From Catellatospora sp. IY07-71 (GTDB lineage: Bacteria; Actinomycetota; Actinomycetes; Mycobacteriales; Micromonosporaceae), in NCBI RefSeq assembly GCF_018326265.1, contig NZ_AP023360.1:2533501-2597500 (forward strand): a stretch of DNA of 64,000 nt, read 5' to 3'. Numbering within the stretch: position 1 is the first letter of the stretch; each line of letters begins with the position of its first letter. Shown piece by piece: positions 17,459 to 25,592 of the stretch. A program made the position numbers and the translations under genes. The notes beneath the pieces were generated by a model. It saw only the letters and a list, made by a program, of their open reading frames with translations, was not told the origin of the DNA and searched no databases.

Positions 17459-18526
17459 CTATCGGACCGACGACCGGACGGCCTTCTTCATCGCCGTCTT
17501 GCGCATCGTCGCCTTGCGGGCGGGCGCGGACTTCGCCGCGGTCCGCCGGGCGGGCGAGGTGCTGCGTGCCATCACGGCCTTGCGCATCGGCGTGCTCCGG
17601 CGGGCCGTCGTGCTCTTGCGCGCGGTGGTGGTCTTGCGCACGGCGGACGTGGCTCTGGCAGGCGACGCCTTCTTCGCGGCCGTCTTGCGGGCCGCGGTGG
17701 TCTTCCTGGCGCCGTTGCTGCGGGCAGCGGCGGTGGTCTTCTTCGCCGCCGTGGTCTTCTTCGCGGCGGTGGTCCTCTTGGCCGCCGTGGAGCTGCGCGC
17801 GGTGGTGGCCTTCTTCGCGGGCGCCTTCTTGGCGGTGGTCTTCCTCGCGGTGGTGGTCTTGCGGGCCGGTGCGGCCTTCTTCATGGGCGTGGTCTTCCTC
17901 GCGGCCGTCGTCTTCCTGGCCGTGGTCTTCTTCGCGGCGGCGGTCTTCTTCACCGCGGCGGTGATCTTCCGGGCGCCGGTGCTGCTGCGTGCGGCGGCCG
18001 TGGTCTTCTTCGCCGCAGTCGTCTTCTTCGCAGCGGTGGTCTTCTTCGCCGCCGTGGTCTTCTTCGCAGCGGTAGTCTTCTTGGCCGCGGTGGTCTTCTT
18101 CGCGGCAGTCGTCTTCTTGGCCGCGGTGGCCTTCTTCGCGGCGGTGGTCTTCTTGGCTGCCGCCGTCTTCTTCGCCGCCGTGGAGCTGCGCGCGGTGGTG
18201 GCCTTCTTCGCGGGCGCCTTCTTGGCGGTGGTCTTCTTCGCCGTGGTGGTCTTGCGGGCCGGTGCGGCCTTCTTCATCGGCGTGGTCTTCTTCGCGGCGG
18301 TCGTCTTCTTCGCGGTCGCGCGGGCCGTGACCGTCTTCTTGGCGGCCGTCGACTTCTTGGCCGGCGAGGTCTTCTTCGCCGTGGTCTTGCGCGCCGGCGA
18401 CGTCTTCTTCGCGGCCGCGGCCTTCTTCGCCGCGGCCGGCCGGCTCGGGGCCTTCTTGGCCACGGCCTTCTTGGCAGCGGCCTTCTTCGCTGGGGCCTTC
18501 TTCGCTGCGGCCTTGGCTACGGCCAT
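17459..18526 (-). CDS. Lys/Ala-rich histone H1-like protein
   Basis: 355 residues made almost only of Ala, Lys, Thr, Arg, Pro and Ser, mostly as KKTTA/AAKK pentads. There is no globular domain. A block of about 40 residues beginning TPMKKAAPARKTT occurs twice (about 81-120 and 212-251), an internal duplication. Such proteins resemble the C-terminal tail of actinobacterial HU and eukaryotic H1, and are expected to bind and compact DNA in the nucleoid. GAGGAGG lies 8 nt before ATG 18526. Strand identity is clear: the complementary reading would be an unnatural poly-Val/Phe protein. Role inferred from composition only. Confidence 0.75.
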   Translation of the reverse strand: MAVAKAAAKKAPAKKAAAKKAVAKKAPSRPAAAKKAAAAKKTSPARKTTAKKTSPAKKSTAAKKTVTARATAKKTTAAKKTTPMKKAAPARKTTTAKKTTAKKAPAKKATTARSSTAAKKTAAAKKTTAAKKATAAKKTTAAKKTTAAKKTTAAKKTTAAKKTTAAKKTTAAKKTTAAARSSTGARKITAAVKKTAAAKKTTARKTTAARKTTPMKKAAPARKTTTARKTTAKKAPAKKATTARSSTAAKRTTAAKKTTAAKKTTAAARSNGARKTTAARKTAAKKASPARATSAVRKTTTARKSTTARRSTPMRKAVMARSTSPARRTAAKSAPARKATMRKTAMKKAVRSSVR

Positions 18527-18875
18527 CGCTCGTCCTCCTCACGGATCGCGTCCTGCCGGTCAGGTCTCCGGCGGAACCGTGGAACGGCCGTGGGTGCGGT
18601 GCCAGTCCGCGCACTGCTGCTCCAGACATCACTGTGCGCCGCAAAAGGAACATGTGCTGGCGAAATCCGTAAAAAAGTCAAATTCCTACGACCGCCGATG
18701 TGACCACTCCACAGTGCACGTATCGCGGCATCCCTTACACCACCACCCGTTACGGCACTCCCCACCCGTGTCCGCCGAGGAGCCGGGCCTCCGGGCGGGT
18801 GCAGTTTCGGGGAAAATGCAGGCGACGAGCCGATCCTTGCTGCACTTTCCCCGAAACTGCCCCGGTGCGGGCGGG
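18527..18875. other. Intergenic region between histone-like gene and CDF exporter
   Basis: 349 bp without a gene. It holds the control region of the histone-like gene, including an AT-rich patch at 18653-18690 with a minus-strand TTGACT at 18676-18681 that could be a -35, and a long hairpin at 18801-18860. No CDF promoter lies here, since that gene reads towards this gap. Confidence 0.45.
18801..18860. repeat. Long hairpin element GCAGTTTCGGGGAAA (single copy)
   Basis: The arm at 18801-18821 pairs with 18840-18860 over 21 positions with one mismatch; the loop is about 18 nt. It lies just past the stop of the CDF exporter (minus strand), so it could act as its terminator. Same size and position type as the repeated palindromic families elsewhere in the window. 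Confidence 0.65.
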
Positions 18876-19853
18876 TCACGCGGGGCGGTAGGTGGCGCCG
18901 TGCGGGTCGGCGCAGTGGGCGGTGGAGATGGTGGCGGGGGTTTCGTGCTCGTCGGTGTGGTCGACCTGGAGGGTGGTGTGGTCGATGTGGTGGCGCTCGT
19001 GGAGCAGGTGTTCCACGGCGCGGCGGACCGCGTGGCAGTCGCCGCCGGGCTGGACCAGGATGTGCGCCGACAGCGCCGGATAGCTCGACGTCACCTGCCA
19101 TACGTGCAGGTCGTGCACCTCGACCACGCCCGGCGTGCAGGCTAGTTCGGCGCCCAGGGCGTCGGGATCCACGCCCGCGGGCGCGGCCTCCAGCAGGATC
19201 CGGCCGGACGCGCCGAGCAGGCTCACCCCCGCCTTCACCATCAGCGCCACCACGATCAGCGAGGCGATGCCGTCGGCGCGGTCGAAACCGGTCAGCAGCA
19301 CCACCAGACCGGCCACCGCGGTCGCGATGAACGCGAACAGGTCGTTGAGGATGTGCTGGAACGCCCCCTCGACGTTGAGGTTGGTGCGGTTGGCGCGGGA
19401 CAGGCACCAGGTCGCCGCGAGGTTGACCGCGATGCCCGCCAGCGCGGTGAACAGCACCGCGCCGCCCGCGACGGCCTCCGGATGCAGCAGCCGCCGCACC
19501 GACTCGTACCCCAGCCACGCCGCGAGCAGCAGCAGCGTGATGCCGTTGGCCTGCGCCGACAGGATCTCGGCCCGTTTCAGCCCGAACGTGTACCCGCCCC
19601 GGGGCGGCCGCGCCGCCAGCCGCATCGCGATCAGCGCCAGCACGATCGCGGCGGCGTCGGTGAGCATGTGCGCGGCGTCCGACAGCAGCGCCAGCGAGCT
19701 GGCCAGCACGCCCACCACGACCTCGACGCCCATGAAGCCGAGGATCAGCGCCAGCGCGATGCTCAGCCAGCGGCGGTCCGCGTCCGCGGTCACCGCGTGC
19801 CCGTGCGCGTGGCCGTGCCCGGGTGAGTGGTCGTGCGCGTGTCCGGTGCCCAT
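18876..19853 (-). CDS. Cation diffusion facilitator (Zn/Co/Cd-type) exporter
   Basis: 325 residues. A His-rich N-terminus (HAHDHSPGHGHAHGHAV) precedes six membrane segments. The transport-site pair is visible: SDAAHMLTDAA in helix 2 and HILNDLFAF in helix 5 (HxxxD). The cytosolic C-terminal domain carries more His (VHDLHVW, HHIDHTTLQVDH). The layout fits CzcD/ZitB-type zinc/proton antiporters in the cytoplasmic membrane. Metal specificity is inferred. No metal-sensing regulator is adjacent. Confidence 0.93.
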   Translation of the reverse strand: MGTGHAHDHSPGHGHAHGHAVTADADRRWLSIALALILGFMGVEVVVGVLASSLALLSDAAHMLTDAAAIVLALIAMRLAARPPRGGYTFGLKRAEILSAQANGITLLLLAAWLGYESVRRLLHPEAVAGGAVLFTALAGIAVNLAATWCLSRANRTNLNVEGAFQHILNDLFAFIATAVAGLVVLLTGFDRADGIASLIVVALMVKAGVSLLGASGRILLEAAPAGVDPDALGAELACTPGVVEVHDLHVWQVTSSYPALSAHILVQPGGDCHAVRRAVEHLLHERHHIDHTTLQVDHTDEHETPATISTAHCADPHGATYRPA

Positions 19854-19928
19854 TCAGCGCACCTCCTCGGCGTACCCGCGAGCGGCGGCAGCCAGCAGCA
19901 CCCGTCGATCGTACAGCGCGGGCAGGTC

Positions 19929-20432
19929 CTAGCCGACCAGCACCTTCACGACCGCCTCGCCCGCGTCGGCCGCCCGGCGGTAGAACGCCGCCAGCGCCCG
20001 TGCGTGCCCGGCCAGGTGGGCGGCACGGCGCTCGTCCCACGGGTGCGGCGAGTAACCGCGCAGCACCGCGGCCAGCTCCGCCTCGCGCCGCGCGATCCAC
20101 GCCGCGGGCTCGGCGCCGTCCAGGTACGCCGCGACGGCGCGCACCTCGTCCGGCGCGAGCAGGCCGATCTCGTCGTCGGTGGCCGGGTCGACCGGATACC
20201 AGCCGCCGCCCGACACGACCAGGCCCGCGGCGTGCTCGCCGGGCGTGGCACCGCCCGCGAACAGCACCTCCAGCAGCAGGTAGTCCTCGGCGACGGCGAC
20301 CACGGAGCCCTCGGCCAGCGCCGCCTCGTGGCCCTCGGCGCCGTACACCGGCACCTGCTCGAACAGGCTGCGCTGGGCCTTCGCGAAGTCGTCCGCGGGC
20401 ACCCGGTGCCAGTACATGTCCACGCCGGTCAC
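19929..20432 (-). CDS. DUF1877-like protein
   Basis: 167 residues from GTG 20432, which lies one base after the stop of the upstream gene and has GAAGG ahead of it; ATG 20417 (MYWHRVPADDF) is an alternative. The pattern of an N-terminal MYWxRVP, a central LLEVLFAG ... GGGWYPVDPATDDEIGLLAPDEVRAVAAYLDG, and a terminal LAAFYRRAADAGEAVVKVL fits the DUF1877 (YfbM-like) family of unknown function. It probably forms a two-gene unit with the preceding one-helix protein. Confidence 0.7.
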   Translation of the reverse strand: MTGVDMYWHRVPADDFAKAQRSLFEQVPVYGAEGHEAALAEGSVVAVAEDYLLLEVLFAGGATPGEHAAGLVVSGGGWYPVDPATDDEIGLLAPDEVRAVAAYLDGAEPAAWIARREAELAAVLRGYSPHPWDERRAAHLAGHARALAAFYRRAADAGEAVVKVLVG

Positions 20433-20433
20433 G

Positions 20434-20958
20434 TCAGACCTTCGCCTTCGCCTGGCTCTGCGTGCGCTGCGCCGGGGTCCTCGGCTTCTCGCCGCCGCTG
20501 CCCCACTTGTCGGAGTCGAAGCGGAACCAGCCGCCCTTCACGTCCCGCCCGCTGCCCAGCGCCAGCACGGCACGGATCTTCGCGGTCTGCTTGCCGTACA
20601 CCTTCAGCAGCTCGGCGACGTCGGTGACCGGCACCGTCCACGTCGCCGAGTGGTGACCCTCCACCTTGTACGGCAGGTCGGGGCCCTTGCGGCTCTGCCC
20701 GCCCACCATGTGCCGCCCGCGCAGGCCCTTCACCTCGAACTCGCAGGTCACCACCTGCACCGCGCCCAGCGTCCCGTTCGTCAGGGTGGTGGCGATCAGG
20801 AACTCCTTGCTGTCGCCGGGCCCGAAGTTGTTGATGTGGTAGAGCCGCGCGCTCGGGCGCACCCGCGTGCGCCGGTAACCGGCCAGCGCCACCACCAGAC
20901 TGGCCAGGGCGATCAGGACACCGGCGAGCGCGAGCATCCGGGCAGGGGTATCGGACAC
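20434..20958 (-). CDS. Unknown protein with one N-terminal membrane helix
   Basis: About 174 residues from GTG 20958. Residues 8-26 (MLALAGVLIALASLVVALAGY) form a membrane anchor, followed by a basic RRTRVRPSARLY and a beta-rich domain (KEFLIATTLTNGTLGAVQVVTCEF, VPVTDVAELLKVYG) that probably lies on one face of the membrane. The C-terminus is charged. No family recognised. Directly followed by the DUF1877-like gene with a one-base gap. Confidence 0.6.
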   Translation of the reverse strand: MSDTPARMLALAGVLIALASLVVALAGYRRTRVRPSARLYHINNFGPGDSKEFLIATTLTNGTLGAVQVVTCEFEVKGLRGRHMVGGQSRKGPDLPYKVEGHHSATWTVPVTDVAELLKVYGKQTAKIRAVLALGSGRDVKGGWFRFDSDKWGSGGEKPRTPAQRTQSQAKAKV

Positions 20959-21040
20959 GGGGTGACTATGGCACAGAACCGGGCGTATGAGTAACCGGTG
21001 TACGCCGTGCTGTGGACAGCCGCCGCCTCGTTGAGCGGGC

Positions 21041-21856
21041 ATGGGACTGGACATTCCGGCATCGCGCCTGCTGCGGCTGCTGCTCTGGTGCGTGGCCGCG
21101 ATCCACCTGCTCAGCCTCGGGTTCACCGTCGTGTATCACGGCTTCGGGGTGTACGACCTGATCCCGTACTGGGGAAGGATCGTCAAGTTCTTCTACGTCG
21201 ACAAGGAGCAGAACCTGCCGACGTGGTTCTCCAGCGGCATCCTGTTCCTGGCCGCGCTGCTGCTGTGGCGCACCGCCGCCGCCGGCGGCCGCCACCGGTG
21301 GCACTGGCGCGTGCTCGCGGGCGTCTTCACCGTGCTGTCGCTGGACGAGTTCTCCCAGTTCCACGAGTTGGGCGCGCAGGCCGACGTGCTCGACGCGGGG
21401 GAGGCGTCCTACCTGTCCTGGCTCGTCCTGGCCGCCCCCGTGGTCGTCGTGCTCGGCCTGGCGTACCTGCGCCTGCTGCTCACCCTGCCGCCGCGCATCC
21501 GCCGGCTGATGCTCGCCTCCGCCGCCCTCTACCTCGGCGGCGCCGCCGGGATCGAGGTTTTCGGCGCCTTCACCGGCCGCGAGAACATCGGCTTCACCCC
21601 GGGCTGGGCCTCCATGGGCTACGTCCTCGCCGCCTCCGCCGAAGAACTCTGCGAAATGCTCGGCATCACCCTCTTCATCTACGCCACCGCCCTCCACCTG
21701 GAAAGGAAGGGCACCTTCTTAACGGATTCCGTAGAGGAAGGGCACCTTCTCAACCCTCGGGCGCCGGAGTCGCTCGGGGGCCGCGGGCGGGTGCCGTCGC
21801 CAGGGCGGCGGCAGGAAGCCGACGGTCCCGCCCCGTCGGTGCGCAGCCACCGCTGA
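21041..21856 (+). CDS. Multi-spanning membrane protein of unknown function, extended by a repeat
   Basis: 271 residues. Six or so membrane helices in the first 225 residues. Conserved-looking polar motifs inside or near helices: LSLDEFSQFHELGAQAD and AASAEELCEMLGITLF, with acidic and His residues that could bind a metal or cofactor. From residue about 222 (RKGTFLTDS onwards) the reading frame runs through a palindromic repeat and about 100 bases of non-coding-looking sequence to a stop at 21854-21856, so the last 50 residues are probably not native. Function unknown. Confidence 0.65.
   Translation: MGLDIPASRLLRLLLWCVAAIHLLSLGFTVVYHGFGVYDLIPYWGRIVKFFYVDKEQNLPTWFSSGILFLAALLLWRTAAAGGRHRWHWRVLAGVFTVLSLDEFSQFHELGAQADVLDAGEASYLSWLVLAAPVVVVLGLAYLRLLLTLPPRIRRLMLASAALYLGGAAGIEVFGAFTGRENIGFTPGWASMGYVLAASAEELCEMLGITLFIYATALHLERKGTFLTDSVEEGHLLNPRAPESLGGRGRVPSPGRRQEADGPAPSVRSHR
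21703..21754. repeat. GGAAGGGCACCTTCTTA repeat, copy 3 (direct-repeat arrangement)
   Basis: Here the two units AGGAAGGGCACCTTCT(T/C)AAC are in the same orientation, separated by GGATTCCGTAG, unlike the inverted units of the other copies. It is read in frame by the membrane protein gene and removes its expected stop. Confidence 0.8.
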
Positions 21857-21927
21857 TCCCGTGCGGCCTTCGCCGATACCCGCGGCTTTCGCCGATCCGG
21901 GGAGGTGCCGGTCGTCCGCGGGATCAG
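21853..21927. repeat. CTGATCCCG...CGGGATCAG-bounded element
   Basis: Ends CTGATCCCG (21853) and CGGGATCAG (21919-21927) are exact complements, and the interior has two direct TTCGCCGAT copies. It lies between convergent genes and resembles in size the other GATC-bounded hairpin elements. Single copy here; pairing is weaker than in the others. Confidence 0.4.
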
Positions 21928-21982
21928 GCGGGCCACCGCGGGCTGCGGCGGGGTGAGGCACCGCCGGTGTCCGCCGTGGCGC

Positions 21983-22441
21983 TCAGCCTATCCGGACCGG
22001 GGACGAACACGTCGCGAACGTCAGCGCCGCTCCGCCCGCCGCCGGGCCGGTGCACGTCTCGCGAAACATGGTGCCGCTGCCGAAGCCGTCCTCCCTGGCG
22101 TCCGTGACCACCTCGACCCGGCCGTCGGGCAGCGCCGTGTACGTGTACCGGATCGGGTCGCCCTCGACGGTCGGCCGGGTCACCTTGAGCACGGCGGGGC
22201 GCTTGTCGCGTACCGCGTCCAGGAAGCAGGCGGTGGTCTCGGCCGACACCTCGCCGCCCTGGAGCAGCACGACATCGCCGCAGTCCGTGGGCTCGGTGGG
22301 CGCGGCCGGAGCGACGGCGGAGGGGCGCGGCGCGGCTGCCGTCGCGGTGGCGGCGGGACGGGCCGGCGATTCCGCCGAGCAGGCCGCCGGTGCGAGCACG
22401 ACCGGCAGCAACGCGGCGAGCAGCAGTTTGCGTAGCGGCAT
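21983..22441 (-). CDS. Putative lipoprotein of unknown function
   Basis: 152 residues from ATG 22441, selected because GGGAGG lies 5 nt upstream. The signal peptide PLRKLLLAALLPVVLAPAAC ends in a lipobox-like Cys (residue about 21), so it is probably lipid-anchored outside the membrane. An Ala/Pro/Thr linker follows, then a domain with three further Cys (TDCGDVVLL, TTACFLDAV, ETCTGP) likely to form disulfides. No family recognised. Confidence 0.65.
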   Translation of the reverse strand: MPLRKLLLAALLPVVLAPAACSAESPARPAATATAAAPRPSAVAPAAPTEPTDCGDVVLLQGGEVSAETTACFLDAVRDKRPAVLKVTRPTVEGDPIRYTYTALPDGRVEVVTDAREDGFGSGTMFRETCTGPAAGGAALTFATCSSPVRIG

Positions 22442-22602
22442 CAGAACCTCCCGTGGTGAACATCCCGTTCCTAGGACAGGCCACGGCCGGGATCCGTTCC
22501 CGGCGCTCGGTCCGGATCGCACCGCCCGCGGGCTGATGGCGCGGCGACGGGTCGACAGGCCACCGAGCCCGACGGTAACGTCCGCCATTCATCGACACGG
22601 GA

Positions 22603-22938
22603 GTGGTGGGCGTGGATGCGTCGACGAAGATCGTTATCGGGGTGGTCGGTGGGATGGTGCTCGGCGTCGCCACCTGCGCCCTCGTCGCCGTCGGCTACTT
22701 CATCGGTATCGGCCAGGAGCATCCGCCGGGGGTCGAGCAGTCGAGCGCGGTCGGCGCCCTCGCCGTCGGCGACTGCGTCAAGCAGGCCGGGGCGGACGCC
22801 GCTCCGGCCGGCTGTGCGGAGCCGGGCGCGTACCGGATCGTGAAGATCGGCACCTCGGTGACCGACTGTCCGGATGCCGGGCAGCCCCACGTCTCTCTCG
22901 GCGGCAAGGTGCTGTGCCTGGCCCCGGCCACTCCGTGA
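22603..22938 (+). CDS. Small membrane-anchored protein with four extracytoplasmic Cys
   Basis: 111 residues from GTG 22603 (GTG 22612 is also possible). One N-terminal helix (VIGVVGGMVLGVATCALVAVGYFIG) followed by a short outer domain with Cys in GDCVKQ, AGCAEP, TDCPDA and VLCLAP, suggesting two disulfides. Similar short domains occur in actinobacterial secreted unknowns. No function assigned. Confidence 0.5.
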   Translation: MVGVDASTKIVIGVVGGMVLGVATCALVAVGYFIGIGQEHPPGVEQSSAVGALAVGDCVKQAGADAAPAGCAEPGAYRIVKIGTSVTDCPDAGQPHVSLGGKVLCLAPATP

Positions 22939-22992
22939 CAGCTGCGACAGCTGCGCAAGACGGCCGATCCCGGCGGCGGCCGCCGGCGTGGG

Positions 22993-23484
22993 CTAGGGGC
23001 GCAGGACGTAGCGGTGCACGTCGACGGGGCTGCCGTCCGGAGCGGTCCAGGCCGCGACCGTGGTGCCGGTACGCCGCCAGCCGGTGCGCTCGTACAGCCT
23101 GATCGCGGCCGCGGCGTGGGCGGTCACCTCCAGCATCAGCGGCAGGTCCCGGTCACGGGCCCAGGTGACGGCGGTGTCGAGCAGTGCCGCGGCCACGCCT
23201 GCGCCCTGGGCGGCGGGGGAGACGAACAGGCGGCTGATGTTGTGGCCGTGGGCGTTGCTGTCGCGCAGCAGCACCTGGCCCACGACCGCCTCACCGAGCA
23301 CGGCGACCCAGCCCTGCGCGAGGTCGCCGGGGGTCAGCCAGGCGACGGGATCGGCGGGCCAGCGGGTCGGATAGCCCGCGCCAGACGAGTGCACGGCGGC
23401 CAGCGCTTCGACGCAGGCGGGCAGGTCGGACGCCTCACGAGGACGGACGACCAGGGGGTGCGAAACGGACACGCCGCCGATCAT
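22993..23484 (-). CDS. GNAT-family N-acetyltransferase
   Basis: About 163 residues from ATG 23484; GTG codons four and six residues later are alternatives. The acetyl-CoA loop is SPAAQGAGVAAALLDTAV (Q-x-x-G-x-A/G), preceded by ISRLFV; LMLEVTAHAAAAIRLYERTGWRRTGT is the typical distal part. The N-terminal REASDLPACVEALAAVH is the usual first strand-helix. Substrate unknown. Its start lies about 45 bp from the 3' end of RNase P RNA, both on the minus strand. Confidence 0.85.
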   Translation of the reverse strand: MIGGVSVSHPLVVRPREASDLPACVEALAAVHSSGAGYPTRWPADPVAWLTPGDLAQGWVAVLGEAVVGQVLLRDSNAHGHNISRLFVSPAAQGAGVAAALLDTAVTWARDRDLPLMLEVTAHAAAAIRLYERTGWRRTGTTVAAWTAPDGSPVDVHRYVLRP

Positions 23485-23529
23485 GCCACGGCGTCCGGAC
23501 GGACGCGGCCGGCGGCGGGCCGGTACAGG

Positions 23530-23953
23530 GACGGACGAGTCGGCCTGTACGCCGGATTCTGTGCCCCGCGCTCGCGCGCGGGCGGCGGTCATCCATCTAG
23601 GCCTGCCGTCGCCGACAGGCTCGAGCAACCTACCCGCGGACATCGGGCGGGCCGCCCTCGATCGTCCGCGCGGCCCCCCGCCCGCCGAGGCGGGTCGAGC
23701 GGCCTTTCTTGGTCTTGCTCCGGGTGGGGTTTACCGAGCCACCCCGGTCACCCGGGGTGCTGGTGAGCTCTTACCTCACCGTTTCACCCTTACCCGCTGC
23801 TCCGAAGAGCGCGGGCGGTCTGTTCTCTGTGGCACTTTCCCGCGGGTCGCCCCGGGTTGCCGTTAGCAACCACCCTGCCCTGTGGAGTCCGGACGTTCCT
23901 CGGCACCAGCGGTTTCCCGTGGTGACGCGACCGCCCGGCCGACTCGTCCGTCG
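23530..23953 (-). ncRNA. rnpB: RNase P RNA (bacterial type A)
   Basis: Catalytic RNA that trims the 5' ends of tRNA precursors. On the minus strand all conserved blocks appear in order: GAGGAACGTCCGGACTCC (P4 strand and J), AGAGAACAGACCGCC, AAGGGTGAAACGGTGAGGTAAGAGCTCACC, AGATGGATGACCGCC, then ACAGAATCCGGCGTACAGG near the 3' end. The terminal stem is GGACGAGTCGGCC (5') with GGCCGACTCGTCC (3'). The peripheral stems are GC-rich, as in other actinomycetes. Ends are accurate to a few bases. Confidence 0.96.
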
Positions 23954-23961
23954 CGTTGACC

Positions 23962-23967
23962 ATGATA
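23962..23967 (-). promoter_or_regulatory. -10 box of rnpB
   Basis: TATCAT on the minus strand, 7-8 nt before the inferred 5' end of RNase P RNA. The -35 region (about 17 bp further) is not close to TTGACA. Confidence 0.55.
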
Positions 23968-24010
23968 CGGCTTCCGTGCGGAGGGCTCGCCACCGCGCGG
24001 GCTGGGGATT

Positions 24011-24077
24011 GTTGATCGCGAGTTCGTGTCAGAACCTGAGGCTGGAGCGCACTTTGTGACACGAACCAGCGATCAAC
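24011..24077. repeat. GATC-CGTGTC hairpin family, copy 1
   Basis: GTTGATCGCGAGTTCGTGTC...GACACGAACCAGCGATCAAC, with the loop containing GGCTGGAGCGCACTTT. Related copies at 34042 and 34482 share GATCN5-8CGTGTC, a CTGG core and CTTTNGACACGAA. Confidence 0.75.
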
Positions 24078-24097
24078 GGCGAGAGCCGGCCACCCGC

Positions 24098-24103
24098 TAG
24101 CCT
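24098..24103 (+). promoter_or_regulatory. -10 box of leaderless promoter for the TauE/SafE-like gene
   Basis: TAGCCT ends 8 nt before ATG 24112; no SD is present. Confidence 0.5.
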
Positions 24104-24111
24104 CGCGTGGG

Positions 24112-24864
24112 ATGGATGTAGCGATGCTGGGCCTGCTGGCGGTGGTCGGGGTGGCGGCCGGGGGCGTGAACGCGGTGGCGGGCGGCGGCTCGCTGCTGAT
24201 GCTGCCCGCCCTGCTGGCGCTGGGCGTGCCGCCGATCCAGGCGACGGTCACCAACTCGATCTCCGTGACCGGCGGGTACTCCGCGAGCGTGCTGGGCACC
24301 CGGCAAGACCTGCAAAATCAGGGGGTACGCCTGCGCGTGCTCGCCCCGACGGTGGTGGCGGGCGCCATCACCGGATGCGTGCTGCTGCTGCACACGTCAC
24401 CCGGCGTCTTCGCGAAGGTGATGCCGCTGCTGGTGCTGGCGGCGTCACTGTTGCTCGCGTTCCAGGAGCGGGTGGTGCGCCTGGTGGGGGAGCCGCACGG
24501 GCAGCCTCGCTGGCTCCGCTACGTGCTGCTGTTCGGGGTCGGCATCTACGGCGGCTACTTCAACTCGGTGCTCGGCGTCATCCTGATCGCCGTGTTGGGC
24601 GTGGTCGTCGTCGAGACCATGAACCGGGTGGTGGCGCTGAAGAACGCGCTCCAGCTCGCCGTGGGCGTGGTCGCCACGACGGCGTACGCGCTGTTCGGCC
24701 CGGTCTTCTGGCCCGCGGTGGCGGTGCTGGTGCCCGCGACGCTGCTGGGCGGGTTCGCCGGGGCGCGGCTGGGGCGGCGGCTGCCGGCCCGTACCCTGCG
24801 GGCGGTCATCGTGGGATTCGGGGTGGCCGTGGCGGGTGTGCTGTTCGTGCGAGCCATGTCATAG
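24112..24864 (+). CDS. TauE/SafE-family anion exporter
   Basis: 250 residues, about eight membrane helices in two repeats. Family signatures: AGGVNAVAGGGSLLMLPALLALGVPPIQATVTNS at the N-terminus and YGGYFNSVLGVILIAVLG in the second half, both with the G/N-rich half-helix pattern. Members move sulfite, sulfoacetate or other organosulfonates across the cytoplasmic membrane; the substrate here is unknown. No sulfur genes flank it. A hairpin element sits just upstream. Confidence 0.9.
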   Translation: MDVAMLGLLAVVGVAAGGVNAVAGGGSLLMLPALLALGVPPIQATVTNSISVTGGYSASVLGTRQDLQNQGVRLRVLAPTVVAGAITGCVLLLHTSPGVFAKVMPLLVLAASLLLAFQERVVRLVGEPHGQPRWLRYVLLFGVGIYGGYFNSVLGVILIAVLGVVVVETMNRVVALKNALQLAVGVVATTAYALFGPVFWPAVAVLVPATLLGGFAGARLGRRLPARTLRAVIVGFGVAVAGVLFVRAMS

Positions 24865-24900
24865 CGCGCTGAACGCTCGTTCGGTGCGAGGATCGGGCGT

Positions 24901-25587
24901 ATGGCTTTGGATCTCGCTTCCCTTCCCGACGTCAGCGGGCTGACGGTCGGCATTCTCGGCGGCACCGGCGATCAGGGCCGCGGCCTGGCGTACCGGCTGG
25001 CGCTGGCCGGGCAGCACATCCTGATCGGCTCGCGCAGCGCCGAGCGGGCGCAGGCGGCGGCGCAGGAGCTGGCGCAGCAGTCCGGCGGGAACGTGGGCGG
25101 CGGCGAGAACGCCGACGTCGCGGCGCGCGCAGACGTGCTGATCGTCGCGGTGCCGTACGCCGGGCACGCCGCCACCCTCACCGAGCTGGCCGAGGTGCTG
25201 GTCGGCAAGATCGTGGTGGACTGCGTGAACCCGCTCGGCTTCGACAAGCAGGGCCCGTACGCCCTCAAGGTGGACGAGGGCAGTGCCGCGCAGCAGGCTG
25301 AGGCGCTGCTGCCCGGGGCCCGGGTGACCGCGGCGTTCCACCACGTCAGCGCCGAGCTGCTGGCCGACCCGGCGGTGACCTCGATGGACCTGGACATTCT
25401 GGTGCTCGGCGACGACCGCGACGCCGTCGCCGTGGTCCAGGCGCTGGCGGGCCGCATTCCCGGCATGCGCGGCGTGCACGCCGGCCGCCTGCGCAACGCC
25501 GGCCAGGTCGAGGCCCTCACCGCCAATCTGATCGCCATGAACAAGCGCTACAAGGCCCACTCCGGCATCCGCGTCACCGACGTCTGA
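24901..25587 (+). CDS. npdG: NADPH-dependent F420 reductase
   Basis: Transfers hydride between NADP(H) and cofactor F420, supplying F420H2 to F420-dependent enzymes. 228 residues with the Rossmann motif VGILGGTGDQGRGLAYRLA at about 15-33 and the NADP-phosphate site GSRSAERAQ; other family stretches are VPYAGHAATL, NPLGFDKQGPY and AAFHHVSAELL. Agrees in length with archaeal Fno and actinobacterial homologues. F420 is also served in this window by cofC. A palindromic repeat starts 5 nt past the stop. Confidence 0.92.
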   Translation: MALDLASLPDVSGLTVGILGGTGDQGRGLAYRLALAGQHILIGSRSAERAQAAAQELAQQSGGNVGGGENADVAARADVLIVAVPYAGHAATLTELAEVLVGKIVVDCVNPLGFDKQGPYALKVDEGSAAQQAEALLPGARVTAAFHHVSAELLADPAVTSMDLDILVLGDDRDAVAVVQALAGRIPGMRGVHAGRLRNAGQVEALTANLIAMNKRYKAHSGIRVTDV

Positions 25588-25592
25588 GAGAC

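Noticed and set aside
17700-18500. Short tandem repeats that could suggest a CRISPR or minisatellite
   Set aside because: Repeat period is codon-based (AAKKT pentads) with no unique spacers; it is coding sequence.
17241-19145. Plus-strand frame rich in Val, Phe and Ala over the histone-like gene
   Set aside because: It is the complement of a Lys/Ala repeat gene that has its own SD and start; the translated Val/Phe/Leu run has no family likeness.
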